From Balneola sp. EhC07 (lineage in GTDB: Bacteria; Bacteroidota; Rhodothermia; Balneolales; Balneolaceae), in assembly GCF_001650905.1 (NCBI RefSeq), contig NZ_LXYG01000007.1, positions 1 to 41,351 on the forward strand: a stretch of 41,351 bases of DNA, written 5' to 3'. The notes under the pieces are model-generated. The model did no database searches, was not told the origin of the DNA, and worked only from the letters and a program-made list of their open reading frames with translations. Of the stretch, positions 17,437 to 27,245 are shown piece by piece. Position 1 is the first letter of the stretch. The number at the start of each line of letters is the position of its first letter. Made by a program: the position numbers and the translations under genes.

Positions 17437-18447
17437 ATGAAGTTTATCAATAAAAGTTTATTGGTTTTATTTGTGGGGCTGTTATCAAGCGCTGTTTATG
17501 CGCAAAGCACTTATGAAGATGCAGTAAAATTATATAATAGTGCTGCTGAACAAGCATCAGCAAAGGAATACGATAAAGCTATTTCTACCTATATGGAAGC
17601 AGCAAAGATTGGTGAAGAATTGGGAACACCACAGGGAGCAGATATTAAATCTCGTTCTGAGCAACAAATACCCAAGGTTCAACTGAACAAAGCAGGAAAT
17701 TTATTTAATGCATTCAGATCTTCTAAGCAAATTCCTGATCTTGATCTGGCTATAGTTGCTTTTGAAGAAACCGTAAAGATCGGTAAAGAATACGAAGATA
17801 CTCGTGTAACACAGGCTGCACAAGGATATGTTCCTCAGCTTTATTACCAGAAAGCTACTATGCTATTTAAAAGAGAAATGTACGAAGAAGCGGATGATGC
17901 TTTAAATAGTGCAATTCAAGCAAATGCTAATTACGCTCAGCCATACTATACCAAAGGTCTGGTTGCTAAGAAATTATCTGATGATATCAATGATGCTTTA
18001 AGATGGTTTGATCAGGCAATTGCTGTAGCTGATAAAACGAATAAGGGTCAAATCGCCAGACAAGCAAAAAATGCAGCTCATGACGAACTTCTTTTCAGAG
18101 GATCGAAACTTATCGAAGCAAAAAACTTTAGCGATGCTATCGATCTTCTAAATTTAGCAACTGAATATGATGCTGAATCTGCAGATGTGTATTACAGATT
18201 AGCAGAGGCTTATAATCAGCAAAGTAAATATGATTCAGCTATATCTAATGCTAAAACTGCTCTCACTTATGAAAAAGGAGGGAAAACTGATAAAGCTAAA
18301 ATTTATTTTGAAATGGGATATGCTTACCAAATGAAAGGGAATAAAGCAGATGCTTGTAGTGCTTATACGAATGCATCTTTTGGATCATTCAGTGCTCCTG
18401 CAAAGCATTCAATGGAGTTCGAACTAAAGTGTAGTTCAACTAACTAG
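17437..18447 (+). CDS. secreted tetratricopeptide repeat protein
   Basis: A 336-residue exported protein. A signal peptide occupies residues 1-23 (Lys-Ser start, hydrophobic LLVLFVGLLSSAV, then YAQS). The rest is made of helical repeats of the TPR type: motifs such as AKEYDKAISTYMEAAKIGEE, MYEEADDALNSAIQANANYA and SKYDSAISNAKTALTYE each carry the usual small residue followed by Tyr and Ala spacing. The final repeat contains cysteines in DACSAYT and ELKCSS. TPRs bind proteins; the partner is unknown. Start ATG. A strong terminator follows, so this is a monocistronic gene. Confidence 0.85.
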   Translation: MKFINKSLLVLFVGLLSSAVYAQSTYEDAVKLYNSAAEQASAKEYDKAISTYMEAAKIGEELGTPQGADIKSRSEQQIPKVQLNKAGNLFNAFRSSKQIPDLDLAIVAFEETVKIGKEYEDTRVTQAAQGYVPQLYYQKATMLFKREMYEEADDALNSAIQANANYAQPYYTKGLVAKKLSDDINDALRWFDQAIAVADKTNKGQIARQAKNAAHDELLFRGSKLIEAKNFSDAIDLLNLATEYDAESADVYYRLAEAYNQQSKYDSAISNAKTALTYEKGGKTDKAKIYFEMGYAYQMKGNKADACSAYTNASFGSFSAPAKHSMEFELKCSSTN

Positions 18448-18467
18448 CATATTATTTAATGTATCTT

Positions 18468-18501
18468 AAAAGCCCAATGATTTTTTCATTGGGCTTTTTT
18501 T
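18468..18501 (+). terminator. rho-independent terminator after the TPR gene
   Basis: A perfect 13-bp stem (AAAAGCCCAATGA with TCATTGGGCTTTT) around a T5 loop, followed by further Ts. Confidence 0.9.
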
Positions 18502-18591
18502 ATTTAAAATAACTTCTGGAAAAAGGCTTATCTTTTTTGATTGAAAAGACCTTCGTTTTCTTAAATTTTAAAAATTAACTACTCTTTATCT

Positions 18592-20586
18592 ATGGCTTCT
18601 TTAGATCAGCTGTGTGTCAATACAATAAGAACTCTTTCAATAGACGCTGTTCAAAAAGCCAACTCAGGGCATCCCGGAATGCCAATGGGAATGGCTGATG
18701 TATCCTATATTTTGTGGACAAAATTTCTCAAACACAGCCCGAAAAATCCGCAATGGTTTGACAGAGATCGATTTATTTTATCAGCCGGTCATGGTTCAAT
18801 GCTTATCTATAGTCTTCTTCATCTAACAGGTTATGATCTGAGTTTGGATGAGATTAAGAACTTTCGCCAGATGGGTAGTAAAACAGCAGGACATCCTGAG
18901 AAGCATTTAACACCGGGAGTAGAGATGACTACAGGGCCTTTGGGGCAAGGATTTGCAACCGGGGTTGGTATGGCTATGGCAGAAAAATTTCTGTCGGGTA
19001 AGTTTAATACAGATCAACATAAGATCGTGGATCATTATACATATGCAATTGTAAGTGACGGAGACCTGATGGAAGGAATATCTCATGAGGCAGCATCTTT
19101 GGCCGGGCACTTACAGCTGGGAAAAATGATCTATCTTTACGACGCCAATTCTATTTCCATTGATGGTTCAACTGATCTTGCATTTACTGAAGATCCTGTA
19201 AAACGATTTGAAGCATATGGATGGCATGTACAGGAAATCGATGGCCATAATCATGATGAAATTGAATCAGCGATAAAAAATGCGCAGTCAGAAACAGAAA
19301 AGCCATCTATTGTAATTTGCAGAACTCATATTGGATTTGGAAGTCCTAACAAACAAGATTCAGCTTCTTCGCACGGATCTCCATTAGGAGAGGATGAGAT
19401 AAAGCTTACAAAAAAAGCCTATGGTTGGGACCCCGAGAAAAAATTCTTCATTCCTGAAGAGGCTCTTGCTTTGTACAGAAAAGAAGTACCTAAAGGGATT
19501 GCTCTTGAGGAATCATGGAATAAATTGCTAAATGAATATAGATCAGAAAATAAAGAGTTAGCTTCTTTATTCGAAGACTGGATGAATGGAAAGATCTCTG
19601 AGAATATTGAGAGTTTGTTGCCTGATTTTGACGAAGACCAAAAGGGAGTTGCTTCAAGATCAGCATCAGGTACTGTGTTAAATGCTTTAAAAGATGAAAT
19701 TGCTAATCTCTTTGGAGGTTCGGCAGATTTAGAGGGCAGTGTTAAGACCAATCTAAAAGATGAAGGTGTATTTAGCTCGGAAAATTCCGTAGGCAGGAAT
19801 GTGCATTATGGAGTTAGAGAACACGGAATGGTTGCAGCTCTGAATGGAATGGCATTACATGGTGGTATGATTCCTTTTGGTGGAACATTTTTTGTGTTTA
19901 CAGATTACTGTAGACCTTCAATTCGTTTGGCTGGTTTAATGCAGACGCCTTCCATCTATGTTATGACTCATGATAGTATTGGATTAGGAGAAGACGGGCC
20001 AACCCATCAACCTATAGAGCATTTAGCTAGTTTAAGAGCAATGCCGAATGTAAATGTAATCAGACCCGGAGATGCTAATGAAGTTTCATATGCATGGAAA
20101 ATAGCCATTGAAAGTAAAGATACTCCTACCATTATTGTTTTAACAAGACAGAATATCCCAACATTCTCCAGAACATCAAGTAATGCTGCAAGCTTAACCG
20201 AAAAAGGGGCTTATATTCTATCTGATTCAGACAAGGAAATTCCTGATTCAATTCTTATTGGGACAGGATCAGAAGTTCATTTAGCGATGGAAGCTAAAGC
20301 AATTTTATCAGAAAAAGGAATTGATGCAAGAGTTGTAAGCATGCCTTGTTGGGAGTTATTTCAAAAACAAGATGCCGAGTATATCGAGAAAGTACTACCC
20401 GGATCTGTAACAAATAGAGTTTCAGTAGAAGCCGGCACAACCTTTGGATGGAACCAATGGATAGGTAACACAGGTATTGCTATCGGTATTGACTCATTTG
20501 GTGAATCAGCTCCTTATGAAGAGCTGTATTCGCATTTTGGGATTACAACTGAAAAAGTAGTTGAAGCAGTAGAATCCCAGAGATAA
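18592..20586 (+). CDS. tkt: transketolase
   Basis: A full-length 664-residue transketolase, the thiamine diphosphate enzyme that moves two-carbon units in the non-oxidative pentose phosphate pathway. The N-terminal [13 protein letters not shown] block, [14 protein letters not shown] near residue 116, and the thiamine-binding [16 protein letters not shown] near 154 are intact. The middle domain holds [15 protein letters not shown] near 410 and [18 protein letters not shown] near 462; the C-terminal domain is complete. Start ATG. A loose promoter match (TTTG at 18536, TAAATTTT at 18562) lies upstream, and a strong bidirectional terminator follows. Confidence 0.97.
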   Translation: MASLDQLCVNTIRTLSIDAVQKANSGHPGMPMGMADVSYILWTKFLKHSPKNPQWFDRDRFILSAGHGSMLIYSLLHLTGYDLSLDEIKNFRQMGSKTAGHPEKHLTPGVEMTTGPLGQGFATGVGMAMAEKFLSGKFNTDQHKIVDHYTYAIVSDGDLMEGISHEAASLAGHLQLGKMIYLYDANSISIDGSTDLAFTEDPVKRFEAYGWHVQEIDGHNHDEIESAIKNAQSETEKPSIVICRTHIGFGSPNKQDSASSHGSPLGEDEIKLTKKAYGWDPEKKFFIPEEALALYRKEVPKGIALEESWNKLLNEYRSENKELASLFEDWMNGKISENIESLLPDFDEDQKGVASRSASGTVLNALKDEIANLFGGSADLEGSVKTNLKDEGVFSSENSVGRNVHYGVREHGMVAALNGMALHGGMIPFGGTFFVFTDYCRPSIRLAGLMQTPSIYVMTHDSIGLGEDGPTHQPIEHLASLRAMPNVNVIRPGDANEVSYAWKIAIESKDTPTIIVLTRQNIPTFSRTSSNAASLTEKGAYILSDSDKEIPDSILIGTGSEVHLAMEAKAILSEKGIDARVVSMPCWELFQKQDAEYIEKVLPGSVTNRVSVEAGTTFGWNQWIGNTGIAIGIDSFGESAPYEELYSHFGITTEKVVEAVESQR

Positions 20587-20610
20587 ACTCCTTTAAATTT
20601 CGTTGAAATA

Positions 20611-20645
20611 AAAAAAGCCCCTTTTTATAAGAAAGGGGCTTTTTT
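20611..20645. terminator. bidirectional terminator between tkt and the T9SS protein gene
   Basis: A perfect 14-bp stem (AAAAAAGCCCCTTT with AAAGGGGCTTTTTT) around a 7-nt loop. It has A-runs on the left and T-runs on the right, so it can serve both convergent genes. Confidence 0.92.
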
Positions 20646-20657
20646 GTGATCTATGAT

Positions 20658-20703
20658 TTTTTATTTGATCAAAGTCATTCTTTTTATTTGATCAAAGTCA
20701 TTC
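20658..20703. repeat. 23-bp tandem duplication at the end of the T9SS gene
   Basis: Two exact 23-bp copies (20658-20680 and 20681-20703), each holding TTTGATCAAAGTCATTC, followed by a partial third (TTTTTATTTGA). The copy inside the gene encodes the last residues RMTLIK and the stop; the other lies just after the stop. It looks like a recent slippage or duplication event. Confidence 0.9.
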
Positions 20704-23563
20704 TTTTTATTTGAGAAAAAGAACGATTTTGAGAAACAGAGTTAGCATCAATTCTGTAGAGATAGACACCACTAGCAAGATTGCTGGCATCAAAACTTAA
20801 AGTATGGTTCCCGGCAGTTTTAGATTCTCCTGCAAGAAGATCTGCTACTTTTCTTCCGTTTATATCATATACTGAGATATTCACTGTACTGTTTGAGGGT
20901 AGCGAATATGAGATATTTGTAGATGGGTTAAAAGGATTTGGATAGTTTTGATCCAGACTAAATTCTCCAGGAATATCAGAGAGATCTGCTACTTCATTTG
21001 AAACCGACATTGATACGTTCCCCAGAAAGATTCCTCTACCATGGGTTGCTATTGCAAGTGTTTTATCGGAGGGTCTGTAATCTAAATATTCAATTACAGT
21101 ATTTCCAACAGTTGAAGCTCCCTGAAATTTCCATTCTGTATTTCCACCTGCGAGGGTATTCGTTGCATATAACCCCGTGCTGGTTCCAACAAAATATGTT
21201 TTTTCTCCTGAAGCGGTCTTGGTAATCGCTGCAGTTCTCACAGAAGGTCCGTTTCCATTCGAAGGTTCAAGGTTGCCTCCAATTCCGGTCCAGGTATCGC
21301 CTCCATTTGTAGAGTAATAGATACTTTCTGTACTGTAATTAGATACTACAGCAATAATCTCGTCACCATTATCCTCACTTACAGCAATATCATGTATGTA
21401 AGCGCCTTCAGGTGGAATAGAGTCCGAATTAGCAGCTGTAAAGGTTTGTACTTTAAGGTCGCTGGTGGATGAAGAGCTGTTAGCATTAGACAATCTGTAA
21501 ATTTCAGGCTTTTGAGATGCTGAGTATGAAGCATAATAAAGCACATTACCCGGATTACTGGCACTTATTGCTAAAGTAGAAATAATTGTACCGGCAGGTG
21601 TTGCCAAGTTTGTTAATTCAGACCACCCTTCCGAAGTACCATCCGGATTACTTTGATTTGTCTGAATTAGCGTTGCTGATGAATTTCTGAATAATTTATT
21701 ACCAGCTGGATAAAAAATATGATTCTCACTATTAGGATTGACTAAATACGGATGGATAAATAACTGATTACTGGCGTCTATTGGAGCGATATAAGAGAAT
21801 GTTGTCGGGTCTCCATCCAATGTGTATCTATATTGTATTAACCGGCCTCTTTGAGATGAGGTTGTAAGATAATTTTCACCCAGATAAGCATAGGCTCCAT
21901 CACCGGAGGATATATCAAAAGATCCACTAGTTCCTAAAAGTGCTGAAAACTCAAAAAACGGGGACCCATTATCCTGAGTGCCTCCCAGAACGCGTTCGTC
22001 ACCGGCATCAGGATGAATGGCAACAGTGTAAAACTGAGTTATATTATATCCGTTATTAAGATCTTGCCAGCTGATAGTGTTTGCTTTAATATTTGAAGTA
22101 ACACTTATTCCTCCATCATGGCTACTGAAAACACGATCCACATCGTTTGGATCAAACACTACAAAGTGTTGATCAGGATGGTGATTTGGATATTGTGATA
22201 CATTGTTTTGAGGTGCGTAGCCACCGATCCAGAACTTATCTTTTTCAGTATTATCAGCATAACCATCACTTCCTGCATTTCCATTTTGGTCTTCATTATC
22301 TGCCGGAGTAGAAGTAAATCCATCAACAGATCTGAATAAGTTAGTTCCACCAATCAAAACTGTATTACGATCAGTTGGGTGTACTTCACAAACCATATTG
22401 TACCCGCCTTGCAGATTTAAACTACCCACCTGTGGACCGAAATTAGGAATATTGTCAGTTCGATCGAATGACAGAACATTTTGTAGGTCGGAAATATTAA
22501 AACTAAACAAAGTAGGTTGGTTTGAATTATCAGCAGCAAATACATAAAAGAAGGAGGGATCAGACTCTGACACTCCAATTACAGCTCTTCCGGGATTAGA
22601 TGGATAGGTAGCAGGAGTAACATCTGTCCATGTAATACCATCGTTTGTTGAAATATAAACACCGGAAGAATTTGCTTGGGAAAAGCCATCAAAAGGTCTT
22701 GAAATAGCAGCTATAACAACTCCATCAGAGGCCACCTGAACATCACTATAAACATGTTGATTAGTTCCACCTAAAGCAAGAGAACTGCTTACAAAGTCAT
22801 TCGTAGACCTATGAACACCTATGGCATTACTCGCAAAGAAAGTTGTCCCTGTAGTAGGACTTACTTCAATTCTTGAAATATAGTCGAATTTGGAATTGAA
22901 GGAAACGTCAGAATCATCAGTAGTAGGAATTTGAGCCCAACTATCACCGTTATCATTAGAAACATAAATTCCTGATCCATAAAGTTGACCACCACCGCCT
23001 CTTGCTCTGGCTGAACCTCCGGAAAATTCACCTGTTGAATAATACCAAGTGTCTGGATTATCAGGATCCTGAATCAGAGAAGTAACACCTAAATTTTCTC
23101 CCAGATCACTAGTTTGAGACCAATTTGCACCTCCATCAACAGATTTCCACATACCACCTGAGGCACCTCCTGCAAGTATTATATCTGAATCTCTTGAATC
23201 AACTCCCAGACCTCTTGTCCTGCCGCCAACATCATTTGGGCCGGCTTCCACTATTGAGATCTCATCCTGAAGGAGTGTATTGGTTTTATAGTTAAATGAA
23301 TTCTCAAGCGATTTGGCATGAGAAAGCTCTCTTGATCTAATATTTTTAGGAATAGTATTAGTATGAGGACTTCTAGTTAATCTAAAAAAGTGTTCTCTAC
23401 GTGCTTGCGAATTTTCAGCTCTGTCATTAACAGACTTTTCCTGGCCAGGAACAAAACTATTGTTTAAATTCTCAGAGTTCTTATATGTTGATAATGTGAT
23501 CAAAAAAACTAGCGTAAGAGCTAATAAAAGAGCACTTGAAATGGTTTGTAATTTTCTCTTCAT
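20684..23563 (-). CDS. T9SS-secreted beta-propeller (sortilin/BNR-like) protein
   Basis: A large exported protein of about 958 residues. From the ATG at 23563 the N-terminus has KRK and a hydrophobic stretch (signal peptide). The body has many Asp-box/BNR-like turns such as GGMWKSVDGGANW, GIYVSNDNGDSW and SIYYSTNGGDTW, as in sortilin/VPS10 or HCF136-like propellers. The last ~90 residues form a type A type IX secretion sorting domain (QNYPNPFNPST, then GVYLYRI). It would cross the outer membrane and be anchored or released. A frame extension of 11 codons into the upstream gene is less likely: the chosen ATG is 2 bp after that gene's stop. Ligand unknown. Confidence 0.85.
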   Translation of the reverse strand: MKRKLQTISSALLLALTLVFLITLSTYKNSENLNNSFVPGQEKSVNDRAENSQARREHFFRLTRSPHTNTIPKNIRSRELSHAKSLENSFNYKTNTLLQDEISIVEAGPNDVGGRTRGLGVDSRDSDIILAGGASGGMWKSVDGGANWSQTSDLGENLGVTSLIQDPDNPDTWYYSTGEFSGGSARARGGGGQLYGSGIYVSNDNGDSWAQIPTTDDSDVSFNSKFDYISRIEVSPTTGTTFFASNAIGVHRSTNDFVSSSLALGGTNQHVYSDVQVASDGVVIAAISRPFDGFSQANSSGVYISTNDGITWTDVTPATYPSNPGRAVIGVSESDPSFFYVFAADNSNQPTLFSFNISDLQNVLSFDRTDNIPNFGPQVGSLNLQGGYNMVCEVHPTDRNTVLIGGTNLFRSVDGFTSTPADNEDQNGNAGSDGYADNTEKDKFWIGGYAPQNNVSQYPNHHPDQHFVVFDPNDVDRVFSSHDGGISVTSNIKANTISWQDLNNGYNITQFYTVAIHPDAGDERVLGGTQDNGSPFFEFSALLGTSGSFDISSGDGAYAYLGENYLTTSSQRGRLIQYRYTLDGDPTTFSYIAPIDASNQLFIHPYLVNPNSENHIFYPAGNKLFRNSSATLIQTNQSNPDGTSEGWSELTNLATPAGTIISTLAISASNPGNVLYYASYSASQKPEIYRLSNANSSSSTSDLKVQTFTAANSDSIPPEGAYIHDIAVSEDNGDEIIAVVSNYSTESIYYSTNGGDTWTGIGGNLEPSNGNGPSVRTAAITKTASGEKTYFVGTSTGLYATNTLAGGNTEWKFQGASTVGNTVIEYLDYRPSDKTLAIATHGRGIFLGNVSMSVSNEVADLSDIPGEFSLDQNYPNPFNPSTNISYSLPSNSTVNISVYDINGRKVADLLAGESKTAGNHTLSFDASNLASGVYLYRIDANSVSQNRSFSQIKRMTLIK

Positions 23564-23565
23564 TG

Positions 23566-23970
23566 TTAGTTGTTGATAGTTATTAGTTTCCAAAGATTTG
23601 ACTTTTCTTGACCACCCATCATCATACCACTTTCTTGTTTAGAAAGTATTGCGGTAAGAGTTCCATTCGATTTGAATTTGGAAGATGAACTATTGTAAAG
23701 TTCTTTATCAATAGTAAACTTAAGATAAGTTCCTTTGGGTACAGGGTCTGTAGAACTTCCGTAGTTTAGAATATCTAAAACTTCAGAAGAAATGATCTTT
23801 TGTTCACCGTTATCCTCAATATTCAAAATTTTTAGATCAGCTTGAATATAACCGGGAGCCAAACTTAGCTCAGCTTGAGGGCTTGGTTGGGAAGTATCGG
23901 TTGTATTTTTTTTATTCGCACAACTTATTACAAAGAGAGCACAAATAGCTAAAAGAACATGTTTTTTCAT
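23566..23970 (-). CDS. putative lipoprotein upstream of the T9SS propeller protein
   Basis: A 134-residue lipoprotein. The signal peptide ends in VISC, with Cys17 as the lipidation site, followed by a Ser/Thr/Pro-rich spacer. The mature part (residues 40-130) alternates hydrophobic and polar residues and is likely beta-rich; a GMMMGG turn lies near residue 117. No family is recognised. Start ATG. The stop is 2 bp before the propeller gene start, so the two are co-transcribed and may work together at the envelope. Confidence 0.72.
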   Translation of the reverse strand: MKKHVLLAICALFVISCANKKNTTDTSQPSPQAELSLAPGYIQADLKILNIEDNGEQKIISSEVLDILNYGSSTDPVPKGTYLKFTIDKELYNSSSSKFKSNGTLTAILSKQESGMMMGGQEKSNLWKLITINN

Positions 23971-24062
23971 TTAAAAAGATGAATTAATAGTTGAAACAAT
24001 ATTGTAATTTACAGCAACTATTACCGTATTAATTTATAATATTTTGATTAATAACAGCAACT

Positions 24063-25241
24063 TTGAATAAACTCTTATTCCAACACATAATTGCACAAAC
24101 AAGTGATTCACCAATGGCACTAGAGATATCTAATGCAAAGGGCTGTTATATTTATACCAGTTCCGGAAAATCGTATCTGGATTTTATATCAGGAATTGCT
24201 GTAAGTAGTTTGGGGCATGGACATCCAAAGATCATTAAAGCGCTACACGAACAGATAGATCGTCATTTACATGTTATGGTATATGGGGAGTATATTCAAA
24301 AGCCCCAACTTGAATTTGCTCAGTTACTTTTGGATCAACTTCCTGACTCAATGGAACAGATCTATCTGGTAAATAGTGGTACAGAAGCTAATGAAGGAGC
24401 TTTAAAATTAGCTAAGAAATATACAGGGAGGTCTGAATTTGTTGCTTTTAATAATAGCTATCATGGCGACACACAGGGATCTTTAAGTGTAACGGGAAGA
24501 GATATTTACAGAGATCCGTATTTACCTTTACTTCCTGATGTGTATTTTGGAGAATTCAATTCTGACTCTGCACTTGACTTGATCAGTGATGAAACAGCTG
24601 CTGTAATTTTAGAACCTATTCAAGGGGAAGGTGGAATAATTCCGGCAGATAAAAAATGGTTAACATCATTACGAAAGAAATGTAATGAACATAATACGCT
24701 TTTAATTTTTGATGAGATACAAAGTGGATTTGGCAGAACAGGAAAGCTTTTTGCTTTTGAGCATTATGGAGTGACACCGGACATTTTATGCATGGCGAAA
24801 GCAATGGGTGGAGGAATGCCAATTGGAGGATTTGTTTCATCAAAACAGATATTCCAGACTTTTAAATACGACCCACCTTTAAACCATGTAACAACTTTCG
24901 GAGGACATCCGGTTAGTTGTGCAGCGGCTCATGCAAATTTAAAAGAACTTCTGGAGGGAAATTACTTTAAAAGAGCTCAGGAAATTGAAACGATCATGAA
25001 GTCCGGCTTAAAAGGTAAAGGGATCAAGGAAGTACGTGGAATAGGAGCCATGCTTGGTCTTGAACTAGAGAGTGTTGAGTTAACCAAACATGTTGTTGAT
25101 CAATGCTTTGAGAAGGGAATTTTGTTAGGTTGGACTCTCCACTCAAATCAACTGATCAGACTAGCTCCACCATTGATAATTTCTGATGAACAACTAAATT
25201 TTGTTATCAATACTATTTTGTCAGCACTAAAAAACTATTGA
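24063..25241 (+). CDS. class III PLP-dependent aminotransferase (acetylornithine/ornithine type)
   Basis: A 392-residue pyridoxal-phosphate aminotransferase of fold type I, class III. Family marks: YLDFISGIAVSSLGHGHPKI near residue 40, NSGTEANEGALKLA near 106, EPIQGEGGIIP near 184, FDEIQSGFGRTGKLFAFEH near 218, and the PLP-binding lysine K246 in MAKAMGGGMPIGG. It resembles ArgD and 4-aminobutyrate aminotransferases. No arginine or lysine biosynthesis genes adjoin it, so the substrate is uncertain. The start is TTG; the next Met (residue 18) would cut the family N-terminus. It lies between two minus-strand operons. Confidence 0.88.
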   Translation: MNKLLFQHIIAQTSDSPMALEISNAKGCYIYTSSGKSYLDFISGIAVSSLGHGHPKIIKALHEQIDRHLHVMVYGEYIQKPQLEFAQLLLDQLPDSMEQIYLVNSGTEANEGALKLAKKYTGRSEFVAFNNSYHGDTQGSLSVTGRDIYRDPYLPLLPDVYFGEFNSDSALDLISDETAAVILEPIQGEGGIIPADKKWLTSLRKKCNEHNTLLIFDEIQSGFGRTGKLFAFEHYGVTPDILCMAKAMGGGMPIGGFVSSKQIFQTFKYDPPLNHVTTFGGHPVSCAAAHANLKELLEGNYFKRAQEIETIMKSGLKGKGIKEVRGIGAMLGLELESVELTKHVVDQCFEKGILLGWTLHSNQLIRLAPPLIISDEQLNFVINTILSALKNY

Positions 25242-25248
25242 ATCAGGA

Positions 25249-25668
25249 TCAGGGTTTAAGGGAGTAGTTTACCATCCATTTAATTCCGAACTTGTCTTCA
25301 AGCATACCAAATTTAGCATTCCAGAAAGTAACATCGATTGGCATAGTTACTTTACCACCTTTTGCCAGGTTGTTAAACACTTTCTCCATATGGTCTTCAC
25401 TTTCAAAGTGAAGATTAATCTGAATGTTATCTCCAACCGTTATCTTTTTATGTGGGGCACCATCAGAAAACATGATCTTTAGATCACCAATGCTTAATTC
25501 TGCATGCATAATTTTGTCTTTATAATCTTCATCAACAGGCATTTCGGTATCTCCAAAGCGTTTTATAGCCAGTTCTCCTCCTAAACAATGATGATAAAAG
25601 TTGACAGCTTCTTCGCAATTTCCTTGAAAGATTAAATAGGGAGAAATTAAATCCATAATTTTATCCAT
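25249..25668 (-). CDS. VOC (glyoxalase-like, PhnB-type) protein
   Basis: A 139-residue protein of the vicinal-oxygen-chelate fold, PhnB subtype. It shows the typical YLIFQGNCEEAVNFYHHCLGG opening (split around residues 11-31), KIMHAELSIGD near 52, and WNAKFGMLEDKFGIKWMVN at the end. Members are metal-binding lyases or dioxygenases, or lack activity; the reaction here is unknown. The ATG overlaps the stop of the DUF4159 gene by one base (TAATG), so it is the last gene of the TonB-receptor operon by coupling, although functional relation to it is doubtful. It converges on the aminotransferase gene. Confidence 0.87.
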   Translation of the reverse strand: MDKIMDLISPYLIFQGNCEEAVNFYHHCLGGELAIKRFGDTEMPVDEDYKDKIMHAELSIGDLKIMFSDGAPHKKITVGDNIQINLHFESEDHMEKVFNNLAKGGKVTMPIDVTFWNAKFGMLEDKFGIKWMVNYSLKP

Positions 25669-26330
25669 TAAAGTGTTGTAAGTGCATATACTAAAATATT
25701 CGTCCCCATCCTCAGAGCTTGCTGACGAACAGAGGCAGGATTATTATGGATCTCCGGATCAGCCCAACCATCTCCCAAATTAGATTCATAAGCATAAAAG
25801 ACAACTAATCTTCCGTTTCTGAACAGTCCGTAACCCCTCGGAGACTGATTGTCATGTTCGTGGATCTTTGGCAGACCGTTTTCAAATTTATAGACATTTG
25901 TATAGATCGGATGAGCAAAAGGGATCTCAATGAAATCTTCATCGGGAAACACTTGCTTCATCATTTTTCTGGCGTGTTCATCGATGCCGTAATCATCATC
26001 AATAAATAAGAAACCTCCATTATCAAGATAGGCTCTTAAATTACTTGCCTCGGATGAATTTATAGCGATGTTTCCGTGTCCCGTTAAAAATAAAAAAGGA
26101 TAACTATGTAAATCACTACTGCCGATGGAGACATCTTTATATTTTTCAGCAATACTGATCGGGATCTGATTTTTTGCATACCCAATTAAGTTTGTAAGAG
26201 CAGAAGGATCATTATACCAATCTCCGCCACCACGATATTTTACCCGTGCTATTTCAAATTCTCCGGATACTTGAGAAACAGCAGGTTGGCTGAGAAAGAA
26301 AAGAAAACAAAGTAATAAGCAGTATTTCAT
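25668..26330 (-). CDS. DUF4159 domain protein, secreted
   Basis: A 220-residue exported protein with a signal peptide (residues 1-19, ending AVSQ). The mature part fits DUF4159: ARVKYRGGGDWYNDP near residue 28, PFLFLTGHGNIAIN near 78, and GGFLFIDDDYGID near 105, which give a glutamine-amidotransferase-like fold. The catalytic Cys of true amidotransferases is not apparent, so it is probably a binding or structural protein. DUF4159 genes are often found near envelope or MoxR-type clusters. Start ATG, 12 bp after the DUF4249 gene. Confidence 0.85.
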   Translation of the reverse strand: MKYCLLLCFLFFLSQPAVSQVSGEFEIARVKYRGGGDWYNDPSALTNLIGYAKNQIPISIAEKYKDVSIGSSDLHSYPFLFLTGHGNIAINSSEASNLRAYLDNGGFLFIDDDYGIDEHARKMMKQVFPDEDFIEIPFAHPIYTNVYKFENGLPKIHEHDNQSPRGYGLFRNGRLVVFYAYESNLGDGWADPEIHNNPASVRQQALRMGTNILVYALTTL

Positions 26331-26342
26331 AGAATAATAGTT

Positions 26343-27242
26343 CTATTCAGGTCTTTTAATATAGGTTTGAATGGTGTCTGCAGCAAGCGATCCGAATACA
26401 CCAATTCCACCTTCAATTCTGTAAAGAGCATTCGGGATTTCTCCTGGAGAAAGTGTAGAACCACCTAGTTGAACAGATTGGGATCGCAGGAAATCATAAA
26501 TGTTATCATCAATTATATTTGCTACGATCTTATTGTCTTCAAAGAAAGCCACAGCTAACCAGGGGTATTTCAGCCTTATGGAGCCATTCGGTGTTTGCTC
26601 AAAATTTGCTTCATTAACTATGCCTGAACTTGTTTTAGCAAATTCCTTTATATCTCCTTCTTCATCCTCAAAGAAATCAGCATAAAGAGGAGTGAGGTTT
26701 TCAATGCTTGGATTTTGAGATATGGTTGTAAATACAAAATAACTTTGGCGTTCAGAATTTTCACTAGGAGTAATATCTATTTCAATCTGATTCTCAGACT
26801 GATAAATCACGGTATCCTGTACCTGACTCACAGTGCTGAAAGTATCAGGTACTGTTGTATAAGCCTCGATAGAGGCTTCAATATCTCCGGGAATATTAGA
26901 GATCGTCAATTGATAAGTTCTATTCGGTAAAGTTCTATGAGCTACCAGAGGGCTATAAACACCCGGTTCATTCATTTCATAAGGAAACTCATCTTCAATA
27001 GAAGATCCAACTCCCTCAGAAAGCAGGTTTACCTGAACGCTGGCATTTCTGACAGCGAAGTCTTCAAAACTGTACTCTATGTTTGCAGGTGCAGTAGTTG
27101 ATAGATATAAATTTGATAGTTCATCCAACGCTGTTAAATAATTTTCAACAACATAAAACTCTTCATATTCATCCTGAGGATAAAGTTCACATGAAATGAG
27201 AAGTACAGAAAAAACCAGTAAGGCTAAAGTTAAATGTCTCAT
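26343..27242 (-). CDS. DUF4249 family lipoprotein
   Basis: A 299-residue lipoprotein with lipobox LISC (Cys18). The mature chain is predicted beta-rich; FVVENYLTALDELSNLYLSTT follows the Cys, in the manner of DUF4249 proteins, which start with a short beta domain. DUF4249 lipoproteins are usually encoded right after a TonB-dependent receptor and are likely surface partners that help present the ligand. The gene begins 3 bp after the receptor stop, so they are translated together. Ligand unknown. Confidence 0.8.
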   Translation of the reverse strand: MRHLTLALLVFSVLLISCELYPQDEYEEFYVVENYLTALDELSNLYLSTTAPANIEYSFEDFAVRNASVQVNLLSEGVGSSIEDEFPYEMNEPGVYSPLVAHRTLPNRTYQLTISNIPGDIEASIEAYTTVPDTFSTVSQVQDTVIYQSENQIEIDITPSENSERQSYFVFTTISQNPSIENLTPLYADFFEDEEGDIKEFAKTSSGIVNEANFEQTPNGSIRLKYPWLAVAFFEDNKIVANIIDDNIYDFLRSQSVQLGGSTLSPGEIPNALYRIEGGIGVFGSLAADTIQTYIKRPE

Positions 27243-27245
27243 GAA

